Part shown: positions 53,552-62,185 of the stretch, one piece after another | Position numbering within the stretch: the first letter of the stretch is position 1 | Layout: every line of letters begins with the position of its first letter | Assembly (NCBI RefSeq): GCF_900142605.1 | Contig: NZ_FRBL01000007.1 | Span: 186,001-250,000 of the forward strand | Source: Chitinophaga jiangningensis | GTDB lineage: Bacteria > Bacteroidota > Bacteroidia > Chitinophagales > Chitinophagaceae | Reading direction: 5' to 3' | Length of the DNA: 64,000 nucleotides | Made by a program: the position numbers and the translations under genes | The notes under the pieces: model-generated | Database searches by the model: none | Told to the model about the DNA's origin: nothing | Seen by the model: only the letters and a program-made list of their open reading frames with translations

Positions 53552-53851
53552 ATGACTAATAAACAGAAGCGGACAGTCACCCGCAAAAATGCCTTATCGG
53601 TTTTGCATGCACTATATACAGACCTGCCAATTGAGTTCCGGGAAAGAGTTTGCAAAGAATGTAAGTGGAGTATTCCTACCTTTTACCGTAAAATGCGCAT
53701 AAAGGATATACAGGATATAGAAACAAAAGCTATTACCCCAGCCTTAAGCAACGCCGAAAAGGATAAGATCATACAAATTTCTGAAGAAGTATATAAAGAA
53801 GGCTGGAAAAGACTGATACGACCAACTAAAAGCAAAGTAAATACAAAGTAG
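53552..53851 (+). CDS. Small basic protein with the ECKW motif (copy 2)
   Basis: 99 residues from the ATG at 53552, chosen because it aligns with the start of copy 1; the frame opens at 53495. It shares FRERVCxECKWSxPTFYRK (residues 29-47), LSNAExxKI and a basic N-terminus with the protein at 52124, though elsewhere they have diverged. It lies downstream of an XRE gene, an inverted repeat and the structured element. Function unknown; DNA binding is inferred from the recognition-helix-like motif. Confidence 0.7.
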   Translation: MTNKQKRTVTRKNALSVLHALYTDLPIEFRERVCKECKWSIPTFYRKMRIKDIQDIETKAITPALSNAEKDKIIQISEEVYKEGWKRLIRPTKSKVNTK

Positions 53852-54087
53852 TATTAACTAATAATTTCTATTCTGGCTACTAATTCCGTCATGTTCACTC
53901 TAATGGCAATTGTCTACTGCTACAGCTCAGACTGTACTTTCACCTAGAAGTTAACGCGGTAAGCTTCAAAGGGTTAGGAAAGTTATTCTGAACTTTAGAA
54001 ATTGTTTCAATACTAAATCTTACACTCTTTGGAGTGAATCAATCTTATCATATCTTTTAACACATTAGCTTACGCCATCTAAACCAG

Positions 54088-54252
54088 ATGAAAGACAGTG
54101 CCATTGATCTTTCATCTGTCAGCAAATCTGGCAAAACTTTACATAGTTATTTGCGTGAGTTTAAGAACTTCGGCACGAATGGAAAGAGGATGTTGCGGGA
54201 GTTTAAGGAATTTGAAAAATTTTCGAAGAGATTCATTTTAAACAAAATGTGA
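54088..54252 (+). CDS. Possible 54-residue fragment or small protein
   Basis: ATG-started frame of 54 codons, strongly basic at its C-terminal half (REFKNFGTNGKRMLREFKEFEKF). The charged helical tail looks like the end of a larger mobile-element protein, so this may be a relic. No ribosome-binding site is obvious. Confidence 0.3.
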   Translation: MKDSAIDLSSVSKSGKTLHSYLREFKNFGTNGKRMLREFKEFEKFSKRFILNKM

Positions 54253-54257
54253 GTTTA

Positions 54258-54286
54258 TTGCTTAAGAAATAATTACCTTATATTTG
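54258..54286 (+). promoter_or_regulatory. Promoter of the dGTPase gene
   Basis: TTG (54258-54260), 18 bp, then TATATTTG (54279-54286): both Bacteroidota promoter elements at nearly consensus spacing, 32 nt before the ATG. Confidence 0.65.
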
Positions 54287-54318
54287 AATATTCCCTTTAC
54301 AAGAAAATTACATTCCAT

Positions 54319-55923
54319 ATGAGCCCCCGCATGAATTGGCAGAAATTACTATCTACCAAAAGAGTATCTGAATTTCAGAAGTGCTCAACCAGCATTAGCC
54401 AATCACAATTTACCGATCCAAGAAGTCCATATGAAAAAGATTGCGATCAAATAATCTATAGCTATCCTTTTAGACGCCTTCAAGATAAAACGCAAGTCAT
54501 TCCATTTCCAGAATACGACTTTGTTCATACTAGATTAACACACAGTCTTGAAGTGGCTTCAATTGGTCGATCATTAGGTAAATTAGCTTTCCCTCTAATA
54601 ATAAAGGAATTAGATGCTTCTTTTCGGGTCGATAATCCAATTCTTGCAGCAGACATCGGCGCGCTAGTTGCTGGAGCTTGCTTAGCACATGATATTGGAA
54701 ATCCCCCATTTGGCCATTCTGGAGAAGCAGCAATTTCATATCATTTTACAAGCGACAACTCATATTTCCGTCCTCATCCAAATATTAAGGACGCAATAAA
54801 AGAAGATGACAACAACTTCTATTTTAATGACTATGACTATGATAATAAAATAACAGTAGAGAAGCCTTATGATAAAAAATTAATGATTCAAAAAAATAAA
54901 ATTTGGAAAGACTTCTCAGTTTTTGAGGGAAATGCTAATGGCTTCAGAATCCTTACAAAAAATTGTGAAAAAGGAATCAATCCCACAGCAGCACTCTTAG
55001 GTACATTTAGTAAATACCCACGAGAAGCATTTCTTATAAAAAAACCTTATGAAAAGGGCAAAGAACCCAAATCCTTTACGAAACATGGATTCTTTTTTTC
55101 AGAAAGAGAGTTATTCGCAGAGATTGCGAACGAACTAGGCCTATTATCTGTTGAAGGCATCAGTGATGGAGATCTTGCATTCCATCGACATCCCTTATGT
55201 TATTTGATGGAAGCTGCTGATGACATCGCTTACGGCATGATTGACTTTGAAGATGGTTGTCGCTTAGGATTGATTGATATCGACAAACATTATAAATCAT
55301 TCAATTTCATAAACAAAAAGGGAGAATCCGAACTAGTAACTATAAACAATACCCCCTTAGAAATTTTATCAAACATTGCATCAATAGATAACTCCTTTGA
55401 TAGCAACAAAATTACCTATGCCGAAAATTACAAAGACACTATCTCTTATTTACGATCTAAAGTAATAAATGTATTAACACACGAGTGCTTTCAGATATTC
55501 AAGAATAATTATGAGGATATAATGCATGGCGGTTACATGGGGTCTTTGATTGATGACATACCTAGTTCCATCAAAGATAATCTCAAAAAGATGAAATATT
55601 TAATTCGGAAATATGTTTATAATTATCGACCTGTATTGGAAAGTGAGGCAAGCGGGTTTGAGGTAATGGACGCGCTGATTCATAGTCTGGCAATTTCAAG
55701 CGATATTTGCTTCTCTTGTGGTGAGCAGGAATCAGAAAAGGCCAAAAAATTAAGTAGTTTGTTACCAGAGGAATATAGACCCAAAGAAGAAAAAGAGCTA
55801 AATAGTCTTACAGATTTAGAGAAATATGATCGTGTTTTATCCGTACTTGATTATGTATCAGGAATGACAGATAATTATGCGATGGCTTTATATAGAAAGA
55901 TAAAAGGAATTTCTCATAGATAA
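54319..55923 (+). CDS. dgt: dGTP triphosphohydrolase (Dgt family), possible defence nuclease
   Basis: 534 residues. Resembles the Dgt enzyme that cleaves dGTP to deoxyguanosine and triphosphate. HD-domain metal ligands: His in RLTHSLEV near residue 74, HD in CLAHDIGNPPFGHSGEAA near 119, and a later Asp in MEAADDIAY. Other family blocks: RRLQDKTQV, FEGNANGFRIL and DYVSGMTDNYA at the end. The gene is clearly more AT-rich than the core genes, has its own promoter and sits beside an integrated element, all signs of transfer. dGTPases that deplete nucleotides during phage infection are known as defence genes, so that role is plausible here; housekeeping is the alternative. Confidence 0.88.
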   Translation: MSPRMNWQKLLSTKRVSEFQKCSTSISQSQFTDPRSPYEKDCDQIIYSYPFRRLQDKTQVIPFPEYDFVHTRLTHSLEVASIGRSLGKLAFPLIIKELDASFRVDNPILAADIGALVAGACLAHDIGNPPFGHSGEAAISYHFTSDNSYFRPHPNIKDAIKEDDNNFYFNDYDYDNKITVEKPYDKKLMIQKNKIWKDFSVFEGNANGFRILTKNCEKGINPTAALLGTFSKYPREAFLIKKPYEKGKEPKSFTKHGFFFSERELFAEIANELGLLSVEGISDGDLAFHRHPLCYLMEAADDIAYGMIDFEDGCRLGLIDIDKHYKSFNFINKKGESELVTINNTPLEILSNIASIDNSFDSNKITYAENYKDTISYLRSKVINVLTHECFQIFKNNYEDIMHGGYMGSLIDDIPSSIKDNLKKMKYLIRKYVYNYRPVLESEASGFEVMDALIHSLAISSDICFSCGEQESEKAKKLSSLLPEEYRPKEEKELNSLTDLEKYDRVLSVLDYVSGMTDNYAMALYRKIKGISHR

Positions 55924-56025
55924 AAACTGATAGAATGATTAGTCCAAAATGATATAATTATTCCAAAATTGAATATGACGTTGAGATCATAATTCGTAAT
56001 TAATTTTAAACCGATTATCAGAAGT

Positions 56026-56577
56026 ATGAAGGAAACTTTTTTATCTCCGATTGCCTATACAACCTATGCGTTTATTACGCTTATGTTGCTGCGGTTTCTA
56101 TTAAACATATATAATCTTCGACAAACTAGCAGTCTTTTAAAAAAGTACAACCACTATCTAGCAAAAAATACTTGGGAATTTAATCAAGAAGTGCCTGCTA
56201 TTATTGATCTCTTTAAAAAAGCCGGTATTAAAGATTCTGGGGTCACACATCAGGAGTTTTTGGGATTTGGAAACTTTGCGAATTATCGTGTAAGCACCTT
56301 TGATAACATAACAAATACACGTTCCGATATCGTTGCACATACTATAGGCCATTTTAACCAAGCGATTGGCGTATTTCGCAAGCGAGCAACTGATTCATTA
56401 AATCCGCTCTATTGGATTGACTTTATCTTGTGTCTCCCTCAACATCTCCTAAGTTTTTTGGGTGTACTCCCAGAAAGTGTAGTCGTAAAAATCATCTTGG
56501 TAATATATTGGATAATCGCTATGGTTCTGGGGTTAGAAAAGTTGGATGTTATTAACATAGTTAAATCTTTCAAATAA
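56026..56577 (+). CDS. Membrane protein of unknown function next to dgt
   Basis: 183 residues: an N-terminal membrane helix (about 10-27), a soluble middle of about 100 residues with GVTHQEFLGFGNFANYRVSTFDNI, and one or two membrane segments at the C-terminus (YWIDFILCLPQHLLSFLGVL and VVVKIILVIYWIIAMVLGL). AT-rich like dgt. The 102-nt gap leaves open whether it shares the dgt transcript. No family recognised; a partner of the dGTPase is possible but unproven. Confidence 0.65.
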   Translation: MKETFLSPIAYTTYAFITLMLLRFLLNIYNLRQTSSLLKKYNHYLAKNTWEFNQEVPAIIDLFKKAGIKDSGVTHQEFLGFGNFANYRVSTFDNITNTRSDIVAHTIGHFNQAIGVFRKRATDSLNPLYWIDFILCLPQHLLSFLGVLPESVVVKIILVIYWIIAMVLGLEKLDVINIVKSFK

Positions 56578-56915
56578 TAAAATCTAACAATGTCTTAGTT
56601 GATAGTTATTTCAAATGACGAAGGAGTGTTCATAGGTCCTCTCTGTCCTATGAGAAAGGGGCAAATTGCACCTTCACTAAATCATTTATTTCAAATATGC
56701 ACTACCTGCCTCTACTTAAGCACTATTTTGCTATTGCAGAGATATATTAGACATTCTCTGAGATAAGCTATGAAGACAGCTATAAATTGAATTATAGAAG
56801 TTGAGCACAATTACACTATACTTCAACTAAACTTTATAACCTAATTTCGAATGTGAACCAAGCCATAGTTTGTAGTAGTATTCCCCCGGCGGCTTTTGCT
56901 GCCTTTTTTATGCCC
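56578..56915. other. AT-rich gap at the right edge of the accessory region
   Basis: No gene seen. CATAGG/CCTATG (56631-56652) could form a short hairpin, and GGCGGCTTTTGCTGCC near 56890 is a terminator-like hairpin followed by T. Base composition changes near 56900, where core-like genes resume. Confidence 0.45.
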
Positions 56916-57980
56916 TCACGGCACCACCTTCTCCCTCCTCAACTCATCAAACAACCGCATAAACATCTCCTCCGTATCCACGTACTCATGAAACCCTAAA
57001 CGCCTCGCTTTACTCCCATCCGCAAAAAAATCGTAATCCCAGGAAAATACGAAGTCGCTGAACTTCCAGGCGGATACTGCATCATATGAAGCACTCAACC
57101 CATATTTAACCCGCATGGCCTCCCATAACGGAGCTTTGTCTGACATCACTGTATCCAGTGGCATAGGCAGCGGCGGTGCCACCTCCAAATCAAAATAAGC
57201 GGCTATTTTAGGCCATAACTGCTCCCATCTGAACAAATCCCCGTTGGTGATATTAAACGCCTGGTTAGCCGCCTTAGGAGTGATAGCTGCCCATACAGTA
57301 GCTTTGGCCAGCAGGTCGGCATCCGTCATTTCCATGATTTTGTTATAGGCTGCTGCTTTGCCAGGGAAGCGCAATGGCAGGTTCAGTTCCCTGGAAATGC
57401 TGGCATACACTGCAATGCTGAGCGCCAGGTTCATAGGATTGCCCAGGGCGGTACCACCCACCACAGAAGGACGGATAGCCGACCATCCCCAGCTTTTACC
57501 CTGCTGTAACCGTTCCAGGTAGTATTGCTGATCCATGTTGAAATCCGGAGGCATATGCCTGCCCGCGTCAGATTCCTTAGCCGGCGTAGTAAATGCACCA
57601 AGGTGCGCGCCATATACCTTGTACCCCTGCATCAGGCTCACATGCTGTAGGTTTTTAGCCACCGGCTCCACCGCTTCCATCAGGTTTACCAACATCGCCA
57701 TATTAGGCGGCACCAGCGCTGCCCAGGTAGCGGCATCCTGGTAAGCGGTATAAAATATATGTGTTACCGTAGTGAGATGCTGGAGCTGCTGTTGCGCATT
57801 TTCGCGGTCCTGAAGGTTTACCGCAATGTATTGCAACTTATCTGTAGCCTCTCCTCCACGCCTGGATAATCCGATCACCTCCCAATCGTCCAGGGTGAGC
57901 AGATAGTTGATCAGGTTCTTTCCTATTACGCCCTGAGCGCCCGCTACCAGTGCTACTTTTTTATTATTTCCGGTGTTCAT
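56916..57980 (-). CDS. PRISE-type short-chain reductase
   Basis: 354 residues. The N-terminal Rossmann motif VAGAQGVIGKNL (residues 13-24) follows the atypical SDR pattern. MQGYKVYGAHLG near 115, YYLERL near 155 and FNITNGDLFRWEQLWP near 250 match the progesterone-5-beta-reductase/iridoid-synthase-like (PRISE) group, which reduces enones with NADPH. In bacteria the substrates are unknown. It is divergent from an AraC regulator, whose promoter region it shares, so that regulator may control it. Confidence 0.82.
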   Translation of the reverse strand: MNTGNNKKVALVAGAQGVIGKNLINYLLTLDDWEVIGLSRRGGEATDKLQYIAVNLQDRENAQQQLQHLTTVTHIFYTAYQDAATWAALVPPNMAMLVNLMEAVEPVAKNLQHVSLMQGYKVYGAHLGAFTTPAKESDAGRHMPPDFNMDQQYYLERLQQGKSWGWSAIRPSVVGGTALGNPMNLALSIAVYASISRELNLPLRFPGKAAAYNKIMEMTDADLLAKATVWAAITPKAANQAFNITNGDLFRWEQLWPKIAAYFDLEVAPPLPMPLDTVMSDKAPLWEAMRVKYGLSASYDAVSAWKFSDFVFSWDYDFFADGSKARRLGFHEYVDTEEMFMRLFDELRREKVVP

Positions 57981-58067
57981 ATGCTTTGCTTTTTATACCA
58001 CAAAGATCAGTTGGGCAAAAAGTGTATCTGTTGTACTTTAGTAGGGTTAATTTGTATTTTTCCAGGA

Positions 58068-58910
58068 ATGAAACGTTATATACAACATGAATACCTACGC
58101 ATATCACACTTCACCGGCAAGGTGTGGGAGCACCCTGTGCACAACCACAACCACTTTGAGCTGATATTTGTACATCAGGGCGAAGGCCTGCACTGTGTAT
58201 CCGGTGTAACAGTCCCTTATGCACATCATGCGTTATTTCTGCTGGGCCCTGCTGATTCCCATCACTTCGAGATAGCAACCCCTACTACGTTTACCTTCCT
58301 GAAATTCACCAATGCCTATCTGGGCGCCGGCGAAGCCACTGCCCAACAGCATTGGAACAGCGTGACCGAAAATTTACTGCAGGCATTTCAACAGGACAGA
58401 TTACATCTCTCCCCAACAATAAAAGAAAGAATAGATCAGCTGATCCGACTGATAGTGACCGAATGGCAGGACGACAAGAACGAAAATAACCACACGATCC
58501 GCCTGCTCGTACAGGCGCTGCTATCCATGGTGCAAAACAACATCTCCCCCACCACCCAAACTATTACAGGGAAACACAGCGAAAAAATTACGCAGCTGCT
58601 CAATTATATTCACGAACATATCCACCAAACGGATGACATTCAAACAGAACAACTGGCTGAGAGGTTCGACTACTCCAAACACTACCTGGGTACGTATTTC
58701 AAAGAACAAACCGGTGTAACACTGCGTGAATATGTAAACAACTACAAACTACATCTCATCGAAAACAGACTCAAACACAGCTCCTTTTCACTGAAAGAAA
58801 TCAGCAATGAATTTGGATTCAGTGATATGAGCCACTTCAATAAATTCTTCCGGAAACACCACCAGATGAGCCCTTCCAGCTTCCGAAGTAAAATTGCAGA
58901 TAAGCAGTAG
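58068..58910 (+). CDS. AraC-family transcriptional regulator
   Basis: 280 residues from the ATG at 58068. The N-terminal cupin-like sensing domain has HPVHNHNHFELIFVHQGEG near residue 23; the C-terminal double HTH (about 180-277) shows TEQLAERFDYSKHYLGTYFKEQTGVTLREYV and ISNEFGFSDMSHFNKFFRKHHQMSPSSFR. Divergent from the PRISE-type reductase and 49 nt upstream of the erythromycin-esterase-family gene; either could be its target. Confidence 0.92.
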   Translation: MKRYIQHEYLRISHFTGKVWEHPVHNHNHFELIFVHQGEGLHCVSGVTVPYAHHALFLLGPADSHHFEIATPTTFTFLKFTNAYLGAGEATAQQHWNSVTENLLQAFQQDRLHLSPTIKERIDQLIRLIVTEWQDDKNENNHTIRLLVQALLSMVQNNISPTTQTITGKHSEKITQLLNYIHEHIHQTDDIQTEQLAERFDYSKHYLGTYFKEQTGVTLREYVNNYKLHLIENRLKHSSFSLKEISNEFGFSDMSHFNKFFRKHHQMSPSSFRSKIADKQ

Positions 58911-58959
58911 TACTTCTACCTGGGTAAACCGACATCTCACCTATATAAATCCACTTTTG

Positions 58960-60234
58960 ATGAAAAAAGTAATCATCGCGGTATGTTGTTTAGTCCCTTT
59001 CCTGCCAACCAAAGCGCAGCAAGCACTGGAAACATATGTTCATAAACATGCTGCTGCCATTGCCAGCACTGACCCTGCAAACACCGACTATACAGACCTG
59101 TATGCGCTGAAACAGGCCATAGGCAATAGTCGTATCGTTATGTTAGGGGAGCAGACTCACGGAGAAGGCTCTACGTTTTTAGCTAAAACGCGCATCATTC
59201 AATACTTGCATGAACAGCTGGGGTTTGAGGTATTAGCCTTCGAAAGCGGCTTTTATGACGTAAATAAAATTTGGGGAAATGTACAGGCAGGGGCTTCTTT
59301 GAAAGAACAGGCTCCCAACAACCTGTTTTATATGTATGCCACCAGCGAGCAAATGTATCCCCTATTTAACTACGTACAACAACAATTGAAAAGTGCAAAT
59401 CCCATAACAGTAACAGGCTTCGAAAGCCAGCACAGCGGAGCGAAAGCAATCAATGAAATGATGCCGGACATGACCCAGTTCCTGTTCGACCACTACCCCG
59501 GCGAGCTGGATAGCGATTGGAAAGTATTTAAAGCCATTTGTCCTACGCTGTTTAAAACCAGGAACTACAAGCCAGATACAGATTCCATGACAATATTTTT
59601 CCGCAAAACCCACCTTCTCAAATTAACACTGGCTTCAAATAATGCATCATCCGATCCCCAAAGTCTGTTAAACAAGGCTGGCTTCTGGTACCGCGCTGTA
59701 TGCAGCATTGAGTCCCAGGCCATCCGCTATTGGGGCCTGGCAAAAGGCAATGAAATTAATTACCGCGACCTGCAAATGGCTGACAACCTGATCTGGCTGG
59801 CCGACACCGTATATCCCGGCAAAAAGATCATCGTTTGGGCACATAACGGACACATCGCCAACACCATGGGCAACAGCGAGGGAAAAGGCGGTCTGCAGGA
59901 CTTTTATAATACTTTCATCCCCATGGGGGCCAAGCTGAAAAAGCATTTTGGAAACAACGTATATGCGTTAGGGTTTTCAGGGTCCGAAGGAAAATATATG
60001 GACTATGTAAGCCTGAAAATCATGGATGTACCGCCGCCGCAGGCGGGCAGCATTGAAGCTGCGCTGGCCGCCACCAATAAACCAGCTGCCTTGTTGGATT
60101 ACAGGCATGCCGGCAAAGTGTTACAGCAAAACCAGGTAGCTTGTATAGGAGACTTTATGGCTGCAACAGCAGTATGGCCAAGGATCTTCGACGGGTTATT
60201 CTTTATCCGTACCTCCACCCCTGTGATCAGGTAA
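58960..60234 (+). CDS. Erythromycin-esterase-family secreted protein
   Basis: 424 residues from the ATG at 58960, directly followed by a signal peptide (cleavage near PTKAQQ); an earlier frame start at 58894 lies inside the AraC gene. Family motifs: VMLGEQTHGEGSTFLAKTR near residue 62, FEVLAFESGFYDV near 85 and IVWAHNGHIAN near 290. Some relatives hydrolyse macrolides (EreA/EreB), but most family members have unknown substrates, so resistance should not be assumed. It is co-oriented with the AraC gene. Confidence 0.85.
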   Translation: MKKVIIAVCCLVPFLPTKAQQALETYVHKHAAAIASTDPANTDYTDLYALKQAIGNSRIVMLGEQTHGEGSTFLAKTRIIQYLHEQLGFEVLAFESGFYDVNKIWGNVQAGASLKEQAPNNLFYMYATSEQMYPLFNYVQQQLKSANPITVTGFESQHSGAKAINEMMPDMTQFLFDHYPGELDSDWKVFKAICPTLFKTRNYKPDTDSMTIFFRKTHLLKLTLASNNASSDPQSLLNKAGFWYRAVCSIESQAIRYWGLAKGNEINYRDLQMADNLIWLADTVYPGKKIIVWAHNGHIANTMGNSEGKGGLQDFYNTFIPMGAKLKKHFGNNVYALGFSGSEGKYMDYVSLKIMDVPPPQAGSIEAALAATNKPAALLDYRHAGKVLQQNQVACIGDFMAATAVWPRIFDGLFFIRTSTPVIR

Positions 60235-60951
60235 TCAAATGTAACCGATCACCCTCAGTACTGTAAAAGCAGCTACCAACACGGAAAGAAGGTATAAGGT
60301 AAAATTGGCTCTTTTCCGGCGCTCGTCGGTGAAGAGCCGGCTTTGGTAGGAGCGCCGTGCGAATATATTCAGGAATGCGATGATGGCCAGGCCGGAAAGC
60401 GTCAGCAGAATTTTATCGTCAGTAAAATAATACCCGGCAGCGCCGCCCAGCAGCAATAGCATCCCCAGCCACCAGAATTGCTCATGAAAAGCTTTTTCAT
60501 CCGTTTCATCAAAGGTGCGGATGGAAGAAAGTTGCTTTTCCAGCTCTTCATAGTTATCAAGTCCGTCGGGGATTACCATAACAGCGTCCGGGGACTCGCC
60601 ACGCACCACAATGCCATTACGGGTTTCTGCCATACGGGCAATTTCAAAAACAGAGAGTGAAAGGTCCGGAGAATGTTTCTGACGGCGGATGATATGAAGG
60701 TCGTTGATTTCAATTTCAAAGCTCCTGTAAACGTCCATCGACAGCTTGATACGGCGGAAGCTACTCCAGGCAAAGTAAACAATCAGCACCCCGAAAATGA
60801 TGTACATTTCCATGCGGTTGGGCACCTCATCCCGATAGAGGTAAAAGTAGGACAACATGGCTACCAGTATGGCAAAAATAATCACCTGCCGGCGGATGAT
60901 ACGCCTTTTTGCATCCCTGATACCTTCTTCGCTGAATTTGTATACCGCCAT
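60235..60951 (-). CDS. Membrane protein with PH-like middle domain
   Basis: 238 residues. Two membrane helices (about 23-39 and 50-65), a soluble beta-rich stretch (IEINDLHIIRRQKHSPDLSLSVFEIARM...), then three hydrophobic segments (about 160-178, 183-198 and 220-237). The middle recalls bacterial PH-like (YdbS/DUF304-type) domains, though weakly. It is convergent with the esterase gene; their ends abut at 60234/60235. Confidence 0.65.
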   Translation of the reverse strand: MAVYKFSEEGIRDAKRRIIRRQVIIFAILVAMLSYFYLYRDEVPNRMEMYIIFGVLIVYFAWSSFRRIKLSMDVYRSFEIEINDLHIIRRQKHSPDLSLSVFEIARMAETRNGIVVRGESPDAVMVIPDGLDNYEELEKQLSSIRTFDETDEKAFHEQFWWLGMLLLLGGAAGYYFTDDKILLTLSGLAIIAFLNIFARRSYQSRLFTDERRKRANFTLYLLSVLVAAFTVLRVIGYI

Positions 60952-61079
60952 AAGTCCTTCTGCTATAATTGATAACCTAATATAGCAAGCTTTCTTTTAA
61001 TAGAAAAGTAACGGAGTGGGAGTTTTGTTGGTTGAGGCCAAAACACATTCGGCGTCATGGTGCAGGTTACAGCCGCAAA

Positions 61080-61111
61080 AAAGGGACCATGTAGTGGTAC
61101 ATGATCCCTTT
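61080..61111 (-). terminator. Terminator of the acidic-protein gene
   Basis: 14-bp arms (61080-61093, 61098-61111) with a single G-U pair in the minus-strand RNA and flanking A/T runs. Confidence 0.8.
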
Positions 61112-61127
61112 AAAGTATAAAGCAGGT

Positions 61128-61412
61128 TTATTCTTCGTCTTCTTCCTCTTCTTCGCCATCGTCTTCTAACCATTCCATGTAGGAATAGTACCAGTCTTCC
61201 AGTTGCTCCAGCAGTTCAATTTTCTTTTCAGGAGCATTTTTGAAGAACTCTTCAACGTTGTCGATTTCATGAACGATGTCGATATAGGCGGTTTCCTCAT
61301 CTTCTTCAACGCGTTTTGCGAAGAAGCGCGGAGACTGCGTATGGAAAATATACTCGTTCTCAGGATCTGTTACTGGGTCGTCTGCGATCAGGAATTTAGG
61401 TAGCTGTGCCAT
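61128..61412 (-). CDS. Small acidic protein, conserved-looking, function unknown
   Basis: 94 residues, very acidic, ending in a run of Glu and Asp. The middle contains NEYIFHTQSPRFFAKRV and IDIVHEIDNVEEFFKNAPEKKIELLEQLEDWYYSYMEW. No signal peptide or membrane segment. It has its own terminator and its composition indicates a real cytosolic protein, but no family was recognised. Confidence 0.7.
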   Translation of the reverse strand: MAQLPKFLIADDPVTDPENEYIFHTQSPRFFAKRVEEDEETAYIDIVHEIDNVEEFFKNAPEKKIELLEQLEDWYYSYMEWLEDDGEEEEEDEE

Positions 61413-61566
61413 AATGCGCTATTTACTGTTGAATAATTTCAGTGTTGATTATAATACAAAAGTATTGATTAAATAGTTACAAAAACGGCAGCAAAAGAAG
61501 AAAGTTAACATATAAAATTCCAACTTTTTTTCACATCTTTATAGGTACTACAAACCCCCATGTCAA

Positions 61567-62154
61567 ATGGAACAATATTGGAACAGATGGGAGTTATGGA
61601 TGCGTGAACACGCCCCCAAAATGCTTAGTATCCTTAACCCCGGTGTATCTCTCAACGATATTGCCGAGCTGGAATCCGCTACGGGAGTCCTGTTACCCAA
61701 CTCATTCAAACACTTTTACAGCATTCACGATGGTCAGATGGTATCTAAAGCCGGCCTGGTCAACGGCGATAAGCTGCTATCCATCCAGGATATCCTGGAT
61801 GAATGGACCACCTGGCAGGAGCTGCTGGATAATGGCGCTTTTGTGCATAATGGCGACCGCCTCCTTTCCGAGCCCGACAGCGGCATCCGGGACGACTGGT
61901 GGAATCCGCGCTGGATACCATTTACTTACGATGGCCTGGGCAACCACCTCTGCCTGGATTTTGACCCCGCTCCCGGAGGCAGGTCCGGACAGGTGATCAC
62001 ACTTTGGCATGACGATGCCCATAGGGAGATGATAGCCCCCTCCTTTGAAATATGGCTGAGTAACTACCTGGATGCCCTCGAAAGAGGTGAATATGTATAT
62101 GCTAAAAGATGGGGAATTGTGCGGAAAGACAGCCGCTATCATTTTAAAGACTAA
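61567..62154 (+). CDS. SMI1/KNR4-family protein
   Basis: 195 residues. The SUKH/SMI1-KNR4 fold is recognised from SLNDIAELESATGVLLPNSFKHFYSIHDGQ (residues 25-54), WIPFTYDGLGNHLCLDFDP near 118 and ITLWHDDAHREMIAPSFEIWLSNYL near 145. In bacteria such proteins are often immunity proteins against polymorphic toxins, but no toxin gene lies nearby, and housekeeping or cell-wall-related roles are equally possible. Confidence 0.87.
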   Translation: MEQYWNRWELWMREHAPKMLSILNPGVSLNDIAELESATGVLLPNSFKHFYSIHDGQMVSKAGLVNGDKLLSIQDILDEWTTWQELLDNGAFVHNGDRLLSEPDSGIRDDWWNPRWIPFTYDGLGNHLCLDFDPAPGGRSGQVITLWHDDAHREMIAPSFEIWLSNYLDALERGEYVYAKRWGIVRKDSRYHFKD

Positions 62155-62185
62155 CGCTTACGGAGCCACGAAGAAAGCCGGAGAT

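Larger units (their letters stand above)
53852..54318. other. AT-rich gap before the dGTPase gene
   Basis: Contains a 54-codon frame (54088-54252) and the dGTPase promoter. TCTGGCTACT near 53872 loosely recalls the tRNA-Arg end. Otherwise nothing recognisable; it looks like decayed sequence. Confidence 0.4.

Noticed and set aside
53872..53881. TCTGGCTACT as a decayed second attR
   Set aside because: 9 of 12 positions match the tRNA end when extended, which is too weak for an AT-rich gap without a second integrase.
58960..60234. Macrolide resistance gene
   Set aside because: Family membership alone does not show macrolide hydrolysis; most members have other or unknown substrates.
61567..62154. 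Immunity protein of a polymorphic toxin system
   Set aside because: No toxin, Rhs or WXG-type gene lies next to the SMI1/KNR4 gene.
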